Assembly (NCBI RefSeq): GCF_020519665.1
Contig: NZ_CP084703.1
Coordinates: 4,154,001-4,218,000, forward strand
Origin: Bacillus shivajii
GTDB lineage: Bacteria > Bacillota > Bacilli > Bacillales > Salisediminibacteriaceae
DNA length: 64,000 bases
Reading direction: 5' to 3'
Below the pieces are notes generated by a model. The model saw nothing but the letters and a program-made list of their open reading frames with translations. It was not told the origin of the DNA and made no database searches. A program made the translations under genes and the position numbers. This document shows, piece after piece, positions 40,238 to 49,311 of the stretch. Position 1 is the stretch's first letter, and each line of letters opens with the position of its first letter.

Positions 40238-41185
40238 TTAGCCCTCTCCTCTCTTCGTGCCTTCACCCTTTTTCCATAATTGGAAAATTTTCTCGGAGGT
40301 TTCATAAGGATCTTGTTCTAACACCTCTTGATGGGTGAAGTATCGATCTAATAGAGGGGAAATTTCAAATAAAAATTGTTCTTGTAAACGGCGTGTGACT
40401 TCTTGTTTTCTCTGACTGAGTCGTCGTTCAGTTCTTTCACTCGATGAAACCAAGAATCGAAAATGTTCATCAAGCTTCTCAACAACTTCGTTCATTCCTT
40501 TATTTTCTGTTGAAATGGTTTCAACGATAGGTGGTGACCACTTTCCGAAACGCTCAGAAATGTGTAATAAGTCTTCAAGTTCTCCTTTTAGTTGATCGAC
40601 GCCAGGTAAATCTGCTTTATTAATAATAAATAAGTCCGCAATTTCCATAATTCCTGCTTTAAATGCTTGAATGACATCGCCACCTGAAGGGTATAAAACG
40701 AGTGCAACAGAGTCAGCTGTTTTCATAATATCGAGCTCTGACTGGCCTACACCAACTGTTTCAACGACCACTAAATCAAAACCTGAAGCACTCATGAGTC
40801 GCACAACATCCTGACATGCTTCAGATAGTCCCCCTAAGCTACCTCTTGTGCCTAAACTTCGAATAAATACACCATCATCTTCTTCATGATCTTTCATTCG
40901 GACACGATCACCAAGTAATGCACCACCGGAAAATGGGCTTGTCGGATCTACAGCTGCTATCGCAACAGTTTTTCCTCGTTTTCGCCACTCTTTTACAAGC
41001 ATATTGACAAGTGAACTCTTCCCAGCTCCAGGTGATCCTGTCACACCAATAATTTGTCCTTTGTTATTTTCATCGTATAGGCGGGACAAAAGAGATCGGT
41101 ACCCATGCTTTCTATCTTCAACAATCGATATTGCTTTTGCTAATGCACGTTGATCTCCTTTGCGAATTTTTCCTCCTAAATCCAT
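40238..41185 (-). CDS. meaB: Methylmalonyl-CoA mutase-associated GTPase MeaB/ArgK
   Basis: A 315-residue G3E-type GTPase that guards acyl-CoA mutases, gating cobalamin loading and release. The P-loop is GSPGAGKS (50-57), followed by [21 protein letters not shown], the ETVGVGQSE switch and the guanine motif NKAD. The C-terminal region is the dimerisation arm. The start at 41185 has GGGGGCGGG upstream; an ATG 15 bp earlier has none. Its presence is notable because icmF in the same operon already carries its own chaperone domain, and no separate mutA/mutB genes lie here. Confidence 0.94.
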   Translation of the reverse strand: MDLGGKIRKGDQRALAKAISIVEDRKHGYRSLLSRLYDENNKGQIIGVTGSPGAGKSSLVNMLVKEWRKRGKTVAIAAVDPTSPFSGGALLGDRVRMKDHEEDDGVFIRSLGTRGSLGGLSEACQDVVRLMSASGFDLVVVETVGVGQSELDIMKTADSVALVLYPSGGDVIQAFKAGIMEIADLFIINKADLPGVDQLKGELEDLLHISERFGKWSPPIVETISTENKGMNEVVEKLDEHFRFLVSSSERTERRLSQRKQEVTRRLQEQFLFEISPLLDRYFTHQEVLEQDPYETSEKIFQLWKKGEGTKRGEG

Positions 41186-41203
41186 ATATCCCGCCCCCAT
41201 CTA

Positions 41204-42346
41204 TTAATCTTTTAATAACATTTTTGATATTACGAGCCTTTGAATTTCGTTTGTTCCTTCGTAAATTTGTGTAATTTTTGCATCACGCATATAACGTTCC
41301 ACTGGGTACTCTTTTGTATAACCGTACCCTCCGAATACTTGAACTGCTTCCGTTGTTACTTCCATTGCCGTGTCACCAGCAAATAGTTTAGACATTGCTG
41401 ACTCTTTTCCGTATGGGAGGCCTTCGCTCTCTTTCCATGCCGCTTGATACGTAAGGAGTCGTGATGCTTCAATTTTTGTCGCCATTTCAGCAATTTTAAA
41501 ACCAATTCCTTGCTGAGCTCCGATCGCTTTACCAAACTGTTTTCGTTCTTTTGCATAATTAACAGATGCATCAAGCGCCCCTTGAGCGATCCCTACCGCT
41601 TGAGCAGCAATCCCATTACGTCCACCATCTAGTGTCATCATCGCAATTTTAAAGCCTTCTCCTTCTTCTCCGAGCATGTTTTCTTTCGGAACTCGGCAGT
41701 TATCAAAGATGATTTCTAATGTAGGTGATGAACGAATGCCGAGTTTGCTTTCTTTTTTGCCCATTGAAAATCCTGGTGTTCCTTTTTCTACAATAAAAGC
41801 GGAGCAACCTTTATGCTTTTTCTCTGGGTCTGTCAAAGCAAAAACAACGTAAATGTCTGCTTCACCTGCGTTTGTAATAAAGATCTTTGATCCGTCAATA
41901 ATGTAATCATCGCCATCACGTTTAGCGATTGTTCTCATATTTGCTGCATCACTACCAGAGCCAGATTCTGTTAGGCCATATGCCCCCATTTTCTTTCCTT
42001 CAGCCATTGGACGCAAAAACTTTTGTTTCTGCTCTTCTGATCCAAACGTATAAATCGGCCATCCGGCTAATGAAATATGAGCTGATAATGTTACTCCCGT
42101 TGATGCACAAACACGTGATAATTCTTCGACTGCAATGACATAGCTTAAATAATCAGCTCCAATTCCGCCGTATTCTTCTGGCCACGGGACCCCGGTTAAC
42201 CCTAATTCTGCCATTTGATCAAAAATTTCACGGTCAAACCGTTCCTCTTCATCTCTTTCTGCTGCTGTTGGTGCAACTTCATTTTCAGCAAAGTCACGAA
42301 CCATCTTACGAATCATCTGTTGCTCGTCTGTAAGTTGAAAATTCAT
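41204..42346 (-). CDS. acdA: Acyl-CoA dehydrogenase, short/branched-chain type
   Basis: FAD enzyme introducing the alpha-beta double bond in acyl-CoA, 380 residues. It shows [15 protein letters not shown] and [12 protein letters not shown] at the FAD-binding region, the [11 protein letters not shown] segment, [21 protein letters not shown] and the catalytic base Glu363 in [11 protein letters not shown]. It is the gene nearest to meaB and by position corresponds to B. subtilis acdA. The exact chain-length preference cannot be read from the sequence. Upstream lies MITE-like element B, which separates it from the second dehydrogenase. Confidence 0.93.
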   Translation of the reverse strand: MNFQLTDEQQMIRKMVRDFAENEVAPTAAERDEEERFDREIFDQMAELGLTGVPWPEEYGGIGADYLSYVIAVEELSRVCASTGVTLSAHISLAGWPIYTFGSEEQKQKFLRPMAEGKKMGAYGLTESGSGSDAANMRTIAKRDGDDYIIDGSKIFITNAGEADIYVVFALTDPEKKHKGCSAFIVEKGTPGFSMGKKESKLGIRSSPTLEIIFDNCRVPKENMLGEEGEGFKIAMMTLDGGRNGIAAQAVGIAQGALDASVNYAKERKQFGKAIGAQQGIGFKIAEMATKIEASRLLTYQAAWKESEGLPYGKESAMSKLFAGDTAMEVTTEAVQVFGGYGYTKEYPVERYMRDAKITQIYEGTNEIQRLVISKMLLKD

Positions 42347-42379
42347 CTTCTAAGTCCCCTCTTTCATGTCATTACTTTA

Positions 42380-42673
42380 GGGCTATGTTAAAGTTGGTTG
42401 CCCCTTCCTCTACTTGCAACACACAGTAGTGAATGCGTCGGGGCAGCTCGAAGCTGTTCGAAGAAGTGTTGCTTGTTGTTGATTTTAAGCTCCACTCTCG
42501 GTGGACGCTCTCCGCGGGCACGGCTTCAGCTAACTAAGGAAAGAAAATGATTATTTCTTTCCTAAGTGGATCTTCACCTCGTGCTTTTCCCGCTGGAGTC
42601 GCCACCTTCGCTCCTCACAAATGAAACAATTGTAAAATAACACTTCTTATCAACACTGAACTTTAACAGCACC
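42380..42673. mobile_element. MITE-like element B, 294 bp, with 8-bp target duplication
   Basis: Left end GGGCTATGTTAAAGTTGG and right end AACACTGAAC followed by TTTAACAGCACC. The exact octamer TTACTTTA flanks both sides (42372-42379, 42674-42681), and the right copy includes the stop codon of the next gene. Interior repeat core with apical stem ACTAAGGAAAGAAA/TTTCTTTCCTAAGT (42533-42567, one mismatch). It is inserted between two acyl-CoA dehydrogenase genes of one operon. Confidence 0.85.
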
Positions 42674-43813
42674 TTACTTTAAAAGCTCTTTACTAATCAC
42701 AATTTTTTGTATTTCGGATGTTCCTTCATATATTTGTGTTACTTTCGCATCTCTAAAGTAGCGCTCTACAGGATACTCTTTCGTATAACCGTAACCACCG
42801 AATACTTGTATCGCTTCTGTCGTCACATCCATAGCTGCTTGAGAAGCAAAGAGTTTTGCCATGGATGCCTCTTTATTACACGAAATCCCTGCCTCTTTCA
42901 TTGATGCTGCTTGATAAATAAGTAATCGAGCCGATTCAACCTTTGTCGCCATATTCGCTAATTTAAAACCTAGCCCTTGCTGAGCTCCAATTGGTTTACC
43001 AAATTGTTTTCTTTCTTTTGCATACGCTGTTGCTGCCTCAAGTGCTCCTTCAGCAATCCCTAATGCTTGTGCAGCAATACCAATTCGACCGGCATTTAAA
43101 TTGTATAGGGCAATCTTAAACCCTTCCCCTTCTTTTCCGAGGAGGTTTTCAGCTGGCACTTTCGCATCATCAAACGATAGTTGAGTCGTATTCGATCCGT
43201 GAAGACCCATCTTTTTTTCCTTAGCTCCGACAGAAAAACCAGGTGTATCTTTGTCGATAATAAAGGCACTAATACCTTTACTTCCCTTTTCAGGTTCTGT
43301 TTTCGCAAAGGCAATGTAGACGTCGGCTTCTCCACCATTTGTAATAAATACTTTCGATCCATTTAAAATGTAATGATCGCCCTTTTTTTCTGCAGTAGTC
43401 TTCAAGCTTCCTGCATCACTTCCTGATCCAGGCTCTGTCAATGCAAAGGCCCCTAAATTTTCTCCAGTTGCAAGCTTCGGTATATAGCGCTGTTTCTGTT
43501 CTTCAGTCCCAAAATAAAGAATTGGGTTTGTCGCAACTGAGGTATGGACAGATAGAATAACACCAACTGTCGCACTCACTCTTGAAAGCTCATGAATGGC
43601 AAGGATATAGGAAGTAAAGCCCATTTCAGATCCCCCATACTTTTCCGGGATCGGGATTCCCATGAGACCAAGCTCTCCCATTGCTTTTATAATATCTTTT
43701 GGAAATTCATCCGTCTCTTCCATATGAGGAACGGCTTTTGCTACCTGCTCCTCTGCAAATTGACGAACCATTTTCCTCATCATTTCTTGTTCTTCTGTAA
43801 AGGTTAATTCCAA
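42674..43813 (-). CDS. Acyl-CoA dehydrogenase, short-chain (butyryl-CoA type)
   Basis: About 379 residues, close relative of the neighbouring dehydrogenase. It has [74 protein letters not shown] and the catalytic Glu in QIYEGTSEIQK. The start is TTG at 43813 with GAGGTGA five bases upstream; a GTG nine bases earlier is part of that ribosome site. By analogy with MmgC/BcdA it handles butyryl- or branched acyl-CoA. Hbd lies directly upstream. Confidence 0.93.
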   Translation of the reverse strand: MELTFTEEQEMMRKMVRQFAEEQVAKAVPHMEETDEFPKDIIKAMGELGLMGIPIPEKYGGSEMGFTSYILAIHELSRVSATVGVILSVHTSVATNPILYFGTEEQKQRYIPKLATGENLGAFALTEPGSGSDAGSLKTTAEKKGDHYILNGSKVFITNGGEADVYIAFAKTEPEKGSKGISAFIIDKDTPGFSVGAKEKKMGLHGSNTTQLSFDDAKVPAENLLGKEGEGFKIALYNLNAGRIGIAAQALGIAEGALEAATAYAKERKQFGKPIGAQQGLGFKLANMATKVESARLLIYQAASMKEAGISCNKEASMAKLFASQAAMDVTTEAIQVFGGYGYTKEYPVERYFRDAKVTQIYEGTSEIQKIVISKELLK

Positions 43814-43876
43814 TGATGTCACCTCATCTTAGACGATACTTTTATGATTTACATGCATTACACACGCTCTTAGCAT

Positions 43877-44728
43877 CTATTCGTACTTATAAAACCCACG
43901 TCCAGCTTTCTTCCCTAGCCATCCTGCTTTTACATATTTTCTTAGGAGAGGACATGGGCGATATTTGTCATCACCAAAGCCTTCGTGGAGCGTTTCCATA
44001 ATATATAAACATGTATCTAAGCCGATAAAGTCAGCAAGCGTCAACGGCCCCATTGGATGGTTCATCCCTAACTTCATGACTTCATCGACGTCTTCTGGTG
44101 AAGCTACCCCTTCATAAACAGTGTAAATGGCTTCATTAATCATCGGCATAAGAATACGGTTTGACACAAAGCCAGGGAAGTCATTTACTTCCACGGCAGT
44201 TTTCTTCAACTCTTCTGCCATTGTTTTTACCGTATCAAACACTTCATCACTAGTCGCTAAGCCGCGAATCAATTCTACTAGTTTCATAACAGGTACTGGG
44301 TTCATAAAGTGCATCCCGATGACTTTTTCTGGACGCTTTGTGACAGCAGCAATTTCAGTGATCGGTAAAGAAGACGTATTTGTTGCAAGAATCGTATGAT
44401 CAGGTGCGATATCATCAAGCTGTGCAAATACGTTTTTCTTCACTTCCATGTTTTCCAATGCTGCTTCAATAACGATATCTACATTTTCGGCGTTTGATAA
44501 TTGAACAGAGGAGTGTATTCGTCGTAAAAATCGATCCATATCTGCTTCTGATATCCGTTCTTTATCAACTTGACGTTGAAGCTGTTTTCCAATCCTTTGT
44601 AACCCTCGTTCTACGTATTCTTCTTTCAAGTCATGAAGGATGACATCATAGCCGTTCATGGCACAAACTTGTGCAATTCCTGAACCCATTTGACCTGCTC
44701 CAATGACCATTACTTTATTGATTTGCAT
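43877..44728 (-). CDS. 3-hydroxybutyryl-CoA dehydrogenase
   Basis: NAD-dependent 3-hydroxyacyl-CoA dehydrogenase, 283 residues, the usual stand-alone length. It has VMVIGAGQMGSGIAQV for NAD, NTSSLPITEIA, GMHFMNPVPVMKLVELI with the catalytic His, and DFPGFVSNRILMPMINEAI. The start at 44728 follows GGGAGG by seven bases. It oxidises 3-hydroxybutyryl-CoA to acetoacetyl-CoA upstream of the thiolase step; equivalent to MmgB. A repeat of 199 bp separates it from the thiolase gene. Confidence 0.94.
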   Translation of the reverse strand: MQINKVMVIGAGQMGSGIAQVCAMNGYDVILHDLKEEYVERGLQRIGKQLQRQVDKERISEADMDRFLRRIHSSVQLSNAENVDIVIEAALENMEVKKNVFAQLDDIAPDHTILATNTSSLPITEIAAVTKRPEKVIGMHFMNPVPVMKLVELIRGLATSDEVFDTVKTMAEELKKTAVEVNDFPGFVSNRILMPMINEAIYTVYEGVASPEDVDEVMKLGMNHPMGPLTLADFIGLDTCLYIMETLHEGFGDDKYRPCPLLRKYVKAGWLGKKAGRGFYKYE

Positions 44729-44788
44729 GTATATCCTCCCTTTATCGAACGACAAAATCTAAATGTCTATCAATTCGTAATCATGTGG

Positions 44789-44987
44789 GGAAGCACATGT
44801 TGCTTCTTCCTCTACTAGCTTTTGCTACGTAGCTGGATGCGTCGGCGCAGTTCTCAGTGGTTCGACGAAGCTGTATTTGTTGCTTCGCTTTCCGTGGGCA
44901 CGGCCTCAACTTCCCAAAACTCACCACGATCGTTTTGGGTGATTTTCGGCTCGCGCTGGTCCCACTGGAGTCTCGCAACGTGCTTCC
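44789..44987. repeat. Dispersed structured repeat, 199-bp copy in the catabolic operon
   Basis: Arms GGAAGCACATGTTGC (44789-44803) and GCAACGTGCTTCC (44975-44987) are complementary apart from one bulge. The core is CTTTCCGTGGGCACGGCC / CTCGCGCTGGTCCCACTGG, where TCCGTGGG and CCCACTGG both differ from the usual GCGGG/CCCGC in a compensatory way. Apical stem CCCAAAAC/GTTTTGGG (44913-44939). The gap 44729-45138 holds no gene. Confidence 0.85.
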
Positions 44988-45138
44988 ATAGACACCTTTA
45001 AAAATTACATAAAACAACTTTTTGTTCTTCATAGTGCAAAAACATTTAACATGAAACCACCATAAAATAATGCCTTCATTTATCACTCTGCTTGTGCACC
45101 ATTAAATGCACTTTGCCATTAAACTCTAATAAATGTCA

Positions 45139-46317
45139 TTAAACTTGAATCATGACTGCATCGCCTTGGCCTCCGCCACTACAGATCGCTGCAATACCAA
45201 TTCCGCCTCCGCGACGTTTTAATTCATAAGCCAGTGTTAAAATAATTCTCGTTCCACTAGCTCCGATTGGGTGACCTAAAGCAACAGCCCCGCCGTTTAC
45301 ATTGATTTTCTCAGGATCTAAATTTGCAATTTGACCACTTGCCAGAGATACTGCTGCAAAAGCCTCATTTACTTCAAATAAATCGACATCTTCAAGCTTT
45401 ACACCTGTTTTATCAAGAAGCTTATTAATCACTAAGCCTGGCGTTTTAGGAAAGTTCTCTGGTTCAACAGCAAGTTGTGTATGACCCATGATCGTTGCTA
45501 GAGGTTCAACACCACGTTGTTTCGCTTTCTCTTCATTCATTAATACAACGGCTGCAGCACCATCATTTACTCCAGGTGCATTACCTGCTGTAATCGTGCC
45601 ATCTGCACCAAAAACAGGTTTTAATTTCGCTAGTCTTTCGACCGTCGTCTCTGCGCGCGGAGACTCATCGTCTTTAACAACGATTGGATCGCCTTTACGC
45701 TGTGGAACTTCTACCGAAACGATTTCTTCAGCTAGCTTCCCTTCATTTATTGCTGTCACAGCTTTTTGATGACTATTAAAAGACCACTCATCTTGTGCTT
45801 CACGAGTAAGCTCGTGTTCTTTTGCAACATTATTTCCGTAGTTCCCCATATGAACGCCTGTAAAAGTACAAGTTAAGCCATCATGAATCATCATATCGTG
45901 AAACTTTTGCTCACCCATTTTAAAACCAAATCGCGCTCCTTTAACAAAAAACGGTGCTTGGCTCATCGATTCCATTCCACCTGCAACAACCGTTTCCTGT
46001 TCACCAGCACGAATTAAAATGTCTCCTAATGTCACACTGCGCATTCCTGAAGCACAAACCTTGTTAATCGTTTCTGTTTCTGTTTCCCAAGGGATTCCTG
46101 CTTCGTGCATTGCTTGGCGTGATGGGAGTTGCCCTTGTCCCCCTTGTAACACTGTCCCCATAATGACATGGTCAACCTCTTTACCTTCTACTTTTGCACG
46201 ATTTAACGCTTCCTTCATTGCTTTTCCGCCGAGTTGCGATGCTGTAAATCCTGATAGTTTGCCTCCTAAACGTCCGATTGGCGTTCTCGCTCCACTAACA
46301 ATCACTGTTTTACTCAT
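45139..46317 (-). CDS. Acetyl-CoA acetyltransferase (thiolase)
   Basis: A 393-residue degradative/biosynthetic thiolase that cleaves acetoacetyl-CoA. Visible are the acyl-accepting Cys in INKVCASGMRS, the motif NVNGGAVALGHPIGASG and the second Cys in CSGGGQGDA. It resembles MmgA/ThlA. The start at 46317 (MSKTVIVSGARTPIG) follows AAAGGAGG; a longer frame upstream has no ribosome site. With the dehydrogenases it forms a complete short-chain beta-oxidation set lacking only an enoyl-CoA hydratase in this window. Confidence 0.95.
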   Translation of the reverse strand: MSKTVIVSGARTPIGRLGGKLSGFTASQLGGKAMKEALNRAKVEGKEVDHVIMGTVLQGGQGQLPSRQAMHEAGIPWETETETINKVCASGMRSVTLGDILIRAGEQETVVAGGMESMSQAPFFVKGARFGFKMGEQKFHDMMIHDGLTCTFTGVHMGNYGNNVAKEHELTREAQDEWSFNSHQKAVTAINEGKLAEEIVSVEVPQRKGDPIVVKDDESPRAETTVERLAKLKPVFGADGTITAGNAPGVNDGAAAVVLMNEEKAKQRGVEPLATIMGHTQLAVEPENFPKTPGLVINKLLDKTGVKLEDVDLFEVNEAFAAVSLASGQIANLDPEKINVNGGAVALGHPIGASGTRIILTLAYELKRRGGGIGIAAICSGGGQGDAVMIQV

Positions 46318-46430
46318 GAAACTTCCTCCTTTATATTGATAGTTACTTTGTTTTACTGATTTACTTTGTTCACAACAAAGCAAAAAGACATAACTCCAAA
46401 CAGGTCATATCAATCACATTCAAGCTCGAT

Positions 46431-46444
46431 TGAACGCTCGCTCA
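46431..46444. promoter_or_regulatory. Candidate TetR-type operator upstream of the thiolase gene
   Basis: TGAACGCTCGCTCA, an imperfect palindrome (TGARCG-N2-CGYTCA), lies about 115 bp before the thiolase start and after fadF. Its assignment to the local TetR protein is inference only. Confidence 0.35.
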
Positions 46445-46503
46445 GGATAACGCCAATAAATGTTAACGCTTCCAAAACAAAAGACGCGTTTTAAACATAC
46501 ATA

Positions 46504-46538
46504 TTCGGGTGATCGCAAAATATTTAGGATCACCCGAA
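46504..46538 (-). terminator. Perfect 11-bp hairpin after fadF
   Basis: TTCGGGTGATC and GATCACCCGAA pair exactly around a 13-nt loop, 31 bp past the fadF stop. No T-run follows on the minus strand, so it may stabilise the fadF mRNA or attenuate rather than fully terminate. Confidence 0.55.
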
Positions 46539-46568
46539 AATTTAGAATTTTCCTTCTAGTCTACTTCG

Positions 46569-48680
46569 TCATGTTGTCACAAATTCCTCTTTTGTTTCCA
46601 AAGATTTTTCTAAAATTTCTACAATATCCATCGTTTTCACGTCTTCTTCTACTTCTTTCGCCTTTGTTCCATCACTTAACATCGTTAAGCAATATGGACA
46701 ACCAGAACCGATAATTGATGGAGATACATCTAATGCTTGTTCTGTTCGTGCTTCGTTGACACGTGTCCCTGTATCTTCTTCCATCCACATCATGCCTCCG
46801 CCTGCACCACAGCACATTCCGTTTTCACGGTTACGTTCCATTTCAATAACCTTAACCCCTGGAATTGCATTTAAAATCTCACGTGGTGGGTCGTACACGT
46901 CGTTATAACGTCCAAGGTAACATGAGTCATGATACGTGATCGTCTCATTTACTTCTTTCGTTGGTTTAATGCGTCCCTCTTTGATCCATTCATATAGAAG
47001 TTCGGTATGATGATAGACTTCTGCTTCTAAACCGAATTCAGGATATTCATTTTTAAACGTATTGTACGTATGTGGATCCACCGTTACGATCTTCTTCACA
47101 TCATTTTTTTCGAACTCTTGAATGTTCGCTGCTGCAAGCTCTTGGAAAAGGAATTCGTTACCGATACGACGAGGCGTATCACCAGAGTTTTTCTCTTTGT
47201 TTCCAAGGATGGCAAATTTAATGCCTGCTTCATTCATAATCTTTGCGAAAGATTGAGCGATTTTTTGGCTTCGGTTATCGTATGATCCCATTGAACCTAC
47301 GAAGAATAAGTATTCAAATTCTTCACCTTTCTTCTTCATCTCTTTTACTGTAGGTACGTCAATATCTTCTCGACCTTCACGCCACTTTTCTCTCTCTTTA
47401 CGGTTAATCCCCCATGGGTTACCTTGGCGTTCAATATTCGTAATTGTACGTTGAGCTTCTGTATCCATTTTTCCTTCTGTTAATACTAAATAACGTCTCA
47501 TATCAATGATCTTGTCGACATGTTCATTTAAAACTGGGCATTGATCTTCACAGTTACGGCAAGTCGTACATGCCCAAATCTCTTCTTCGGTAATCACATC
47601 ACCAATTAGGCTTACATCATATGCTTCAGCTGTTGCTGCTGCTTCATCACCTGCTATACCTGCTCCAGCTGCAGCTAGTTGATTTCCTTTTGTATTGTTA
47701 AATGCATAAGTTGGCATCCAAGGCTTTCTTGACGTAACGGCTGCCCCTTTTTCTGTTAAGTGGTCACGCATTTTTACAATTAAATCCATTGGTGAGAGCA
47801 TTTTACCTGTTCCTGTTGCTGGACACATATTTGTACAACGGCCACACTCTACACATGCATATAGATCTAGAAGTTGTTTTTGGTCAAAGTCTTCAATGAC
47901 ATTTTTCCCAAACTTCTCTGCTTCTTCATCTTCAAAGTCAATGGAATTTAACTGTCCTTTATTATGTGTTGGTCCAACCCAAACGTTTGCTGGTCCTGCA
48001 ATTAAGTGAGCATGCTTTGATTGTGGAATGTACACTAAGAAAATCAGTAAGAACATTAAATGCATCCACCAGAATACGAAGAACATAGTTGCTGCAGTAG
48101 TTTCACCAGCCCCACTGAAAACGGTTGCAATACTAGATGCAATTGGCTCCGCCATTGTCACTTCTTTTCCTAGCCAAATCATCTCCATCCCTTTTGCAAA
48201 AAGTTTAGAGATCATCAGTCCTCCGATGAAAATAAGTACTAAACCGGATTTGAAATTCCTCTTTAGGCGAACGAGCTTTTCAACATAACGTCGGTGAAAC
48301 GCCCAAACGACCGCAACTAAAATCATTATGACAACAATTTCTTGGAAGAACGTAAAGTAAGGATAGAGCGGGCCAAAAGGTAAATGTCCACCTGGTGACA
48401 ACCCTTTCCAAATGACATCAATTGCACTAAATTGAACGAGGATAAATCCGTAAAAGAACAATACGTGAATAATACCGCTTTTTTTATCTTTCAATAACTT
48501 TTTTTGTCCAAAGACCATCGTCTTGAAGTCTTCCCAGCGTTCCTTTGTTGTTTTTATGAACTCTGGTTTTTGACCTAATTTAATGTATTCGATTCTCGTT
48601 TTTACAAGCGTGGCAAATAAATAGAGCGCATAGCCTGTTACAAGAAGAAAGGCAATCCAGTTAATCATGATTAAATCCAT
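46569..48680 (-). CDS. fadF: Membrane-bound iron-sulfur oxidoreductase FadF (heterodisulfide reductase-related)
   Basis: A 703-residue protein with about six N-terminal transmembrane helices (1-245). Two [4Fe-4S] motifs follow, CVECGRCTNMCPATGTG (about 280) and CTTCRNCEDQCPVLNEH (about 380). Two CCG domains are then seen (SCYLGRYNDVY and ENGMCCGAGGGMMW). It matches YwjF/FadF, thought to pass electrons from acyl-CoA dehydrogenases to the membrane quinone pool. AAAGGAGC eight bases upstream fixes the start. It heads the catabolic cluster; MITE-like element C lies in its leader, and a FadR operator stands upstream. Confidence 0.92.
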   Translation of the reverse strand: MDLIMINWIAFLLVTGYALYLFATLVKTRIEYIKLGQKPEFIKTTKERWEDFKTMVFGQKKLLKDKKSGIIHVLFFYGFILVQFSAIDVIWKGLSPGGHLPFGPLYPYFTFFQEIVVIMILVAVVWAFHRRYVEKLVRLKRNFKSGLVLIFIGGLMISKLFAKGMEMIWLGKEVTMAEPIASSIATVFSGAGETTAATMFFVFWWMHLMFLLIFLVYIPQSKHAHLIAGPANVWVGPTHNKGQLNSIDFEDEEAEKFGKNVIEDFDQKQLLDLYACVECGRCTNMCPATGTGKMLSPMDLIVKMRDHLTEKGAAVTSRKPWMPTYAFNNTKGNQLAAAGAGIAGDEAAATAEAYDVSLIGDVITEEEIWACTTCRNCEDQCPVLNEHVDKIIDMRRYLVLTEGKMDTEAQRTITNIERQGNPWGINRKEREKWREGREDIDVPTVKEMKKKGEEFEYLFFVGSMGSYDNRSQKIAQSFAKIMNEAGIKFAILGNKEKNSGDTPRRIGNEFLFQELAAANIQEFEKNDVKKIVTVDPHTYNTFKNEYPEFGLEAEVYHHTELLYEWIKEGRIKPTKEVNETITYHDSCYLGRYNDVYDPPREILNAIPGVKVIEMERNRENGMCCGAGGGMMWMEEDTGTRVNEARTEQALDVSPSIIGSGCPYCLTMLSDGTKAKEVEEDVKTMDIVEILEKSLETKEEFVTT

Positions 48681-48720
48681 TAAAAACAGCTCCTTTCATA
48701 GTTGACTTTCATTAAATATT

Positions 48721-48995
48721 GGCTTTGTTAAAGGTTAGTATTGATTTTCAAAAATACACTCGCTTGCACCTCTAGGTACAAGTGCGACATCCGTTCAAGC
48801 GTCACTTCGTTTGCTTTCACGGTGTCTTCTTTGCCGCGGGCAAGGCTTCAGCTAATTGGGGAGTTCCTGTCTCTTCCTCTACAAGCACTGCTTTGAAGCT
48901 GTATCCGTCGAGACAACTCGAAGCCTATTCGTGAAGCCATGCTCGTCGCTGGCGTCTCGTAATTTTGAAAATCAACAATGAAGATTAACAGAGCC
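48721..48995. mobile_element. MITE-like element C, 275 bp, in the fadF leader
   Basis: Left end GGCTTTGTTAAAGG with ATTGATTTTCAAAA; right end TTTTGAAAATCAACAATG with AGATTAACAGAGCC. Flanks TAAATATT (48713-48720) and TAAAGATT (48996-49003) match at 7 of 8 positions. Interior has the repeat core with the apical stem disrupted. It lies between the fadF promoter and the fadF start codon. Confidence 0.8.
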
Positions 48996-49143
48996 TAAAG
49001 ATTCAATAGTAAATCGCTCTTTTACGTTCCTCCTTCTCTCTCGTTGTCGATTGATGCATTTTTAGTGCTTACAAACAATAGAATACATGTTTTTCTCGCA
49101 GAAAAATACACCCTTTTCTGAAAATAATTTATATTTAGTTTTT

Positions 49144-49180
49144 ATTATAGCACAAAAAATAATGAATGAGTATTCATTCA
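49144..49180 (-). promoter_or_regulatory. fadF promoter with FadR operator
   Basis: TGAATGAGTATTCATTCA (49163-49180) fits the B. subtilis FadR box TGAATGANTANTCATTCA exactly. It overlaps the -35 region of a minus-strand promoter with -10 TATAAT (49144-49149). FadR repressors release this site on binding long-chain acyl-CoA. Confidence 0.85.
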
Positions 49181-49311
49181 TACATTTCTTTTGAAAATTG
49201 GTTGAAATGGATTTTAGTGGGGAATAAGAATAAAGATTAGTAAATCAATTGGTTATTGCACAAACTTATACTTACAATGAGTCTATTTGTTATGTTAGGA
49301 GAGGTCATCCT

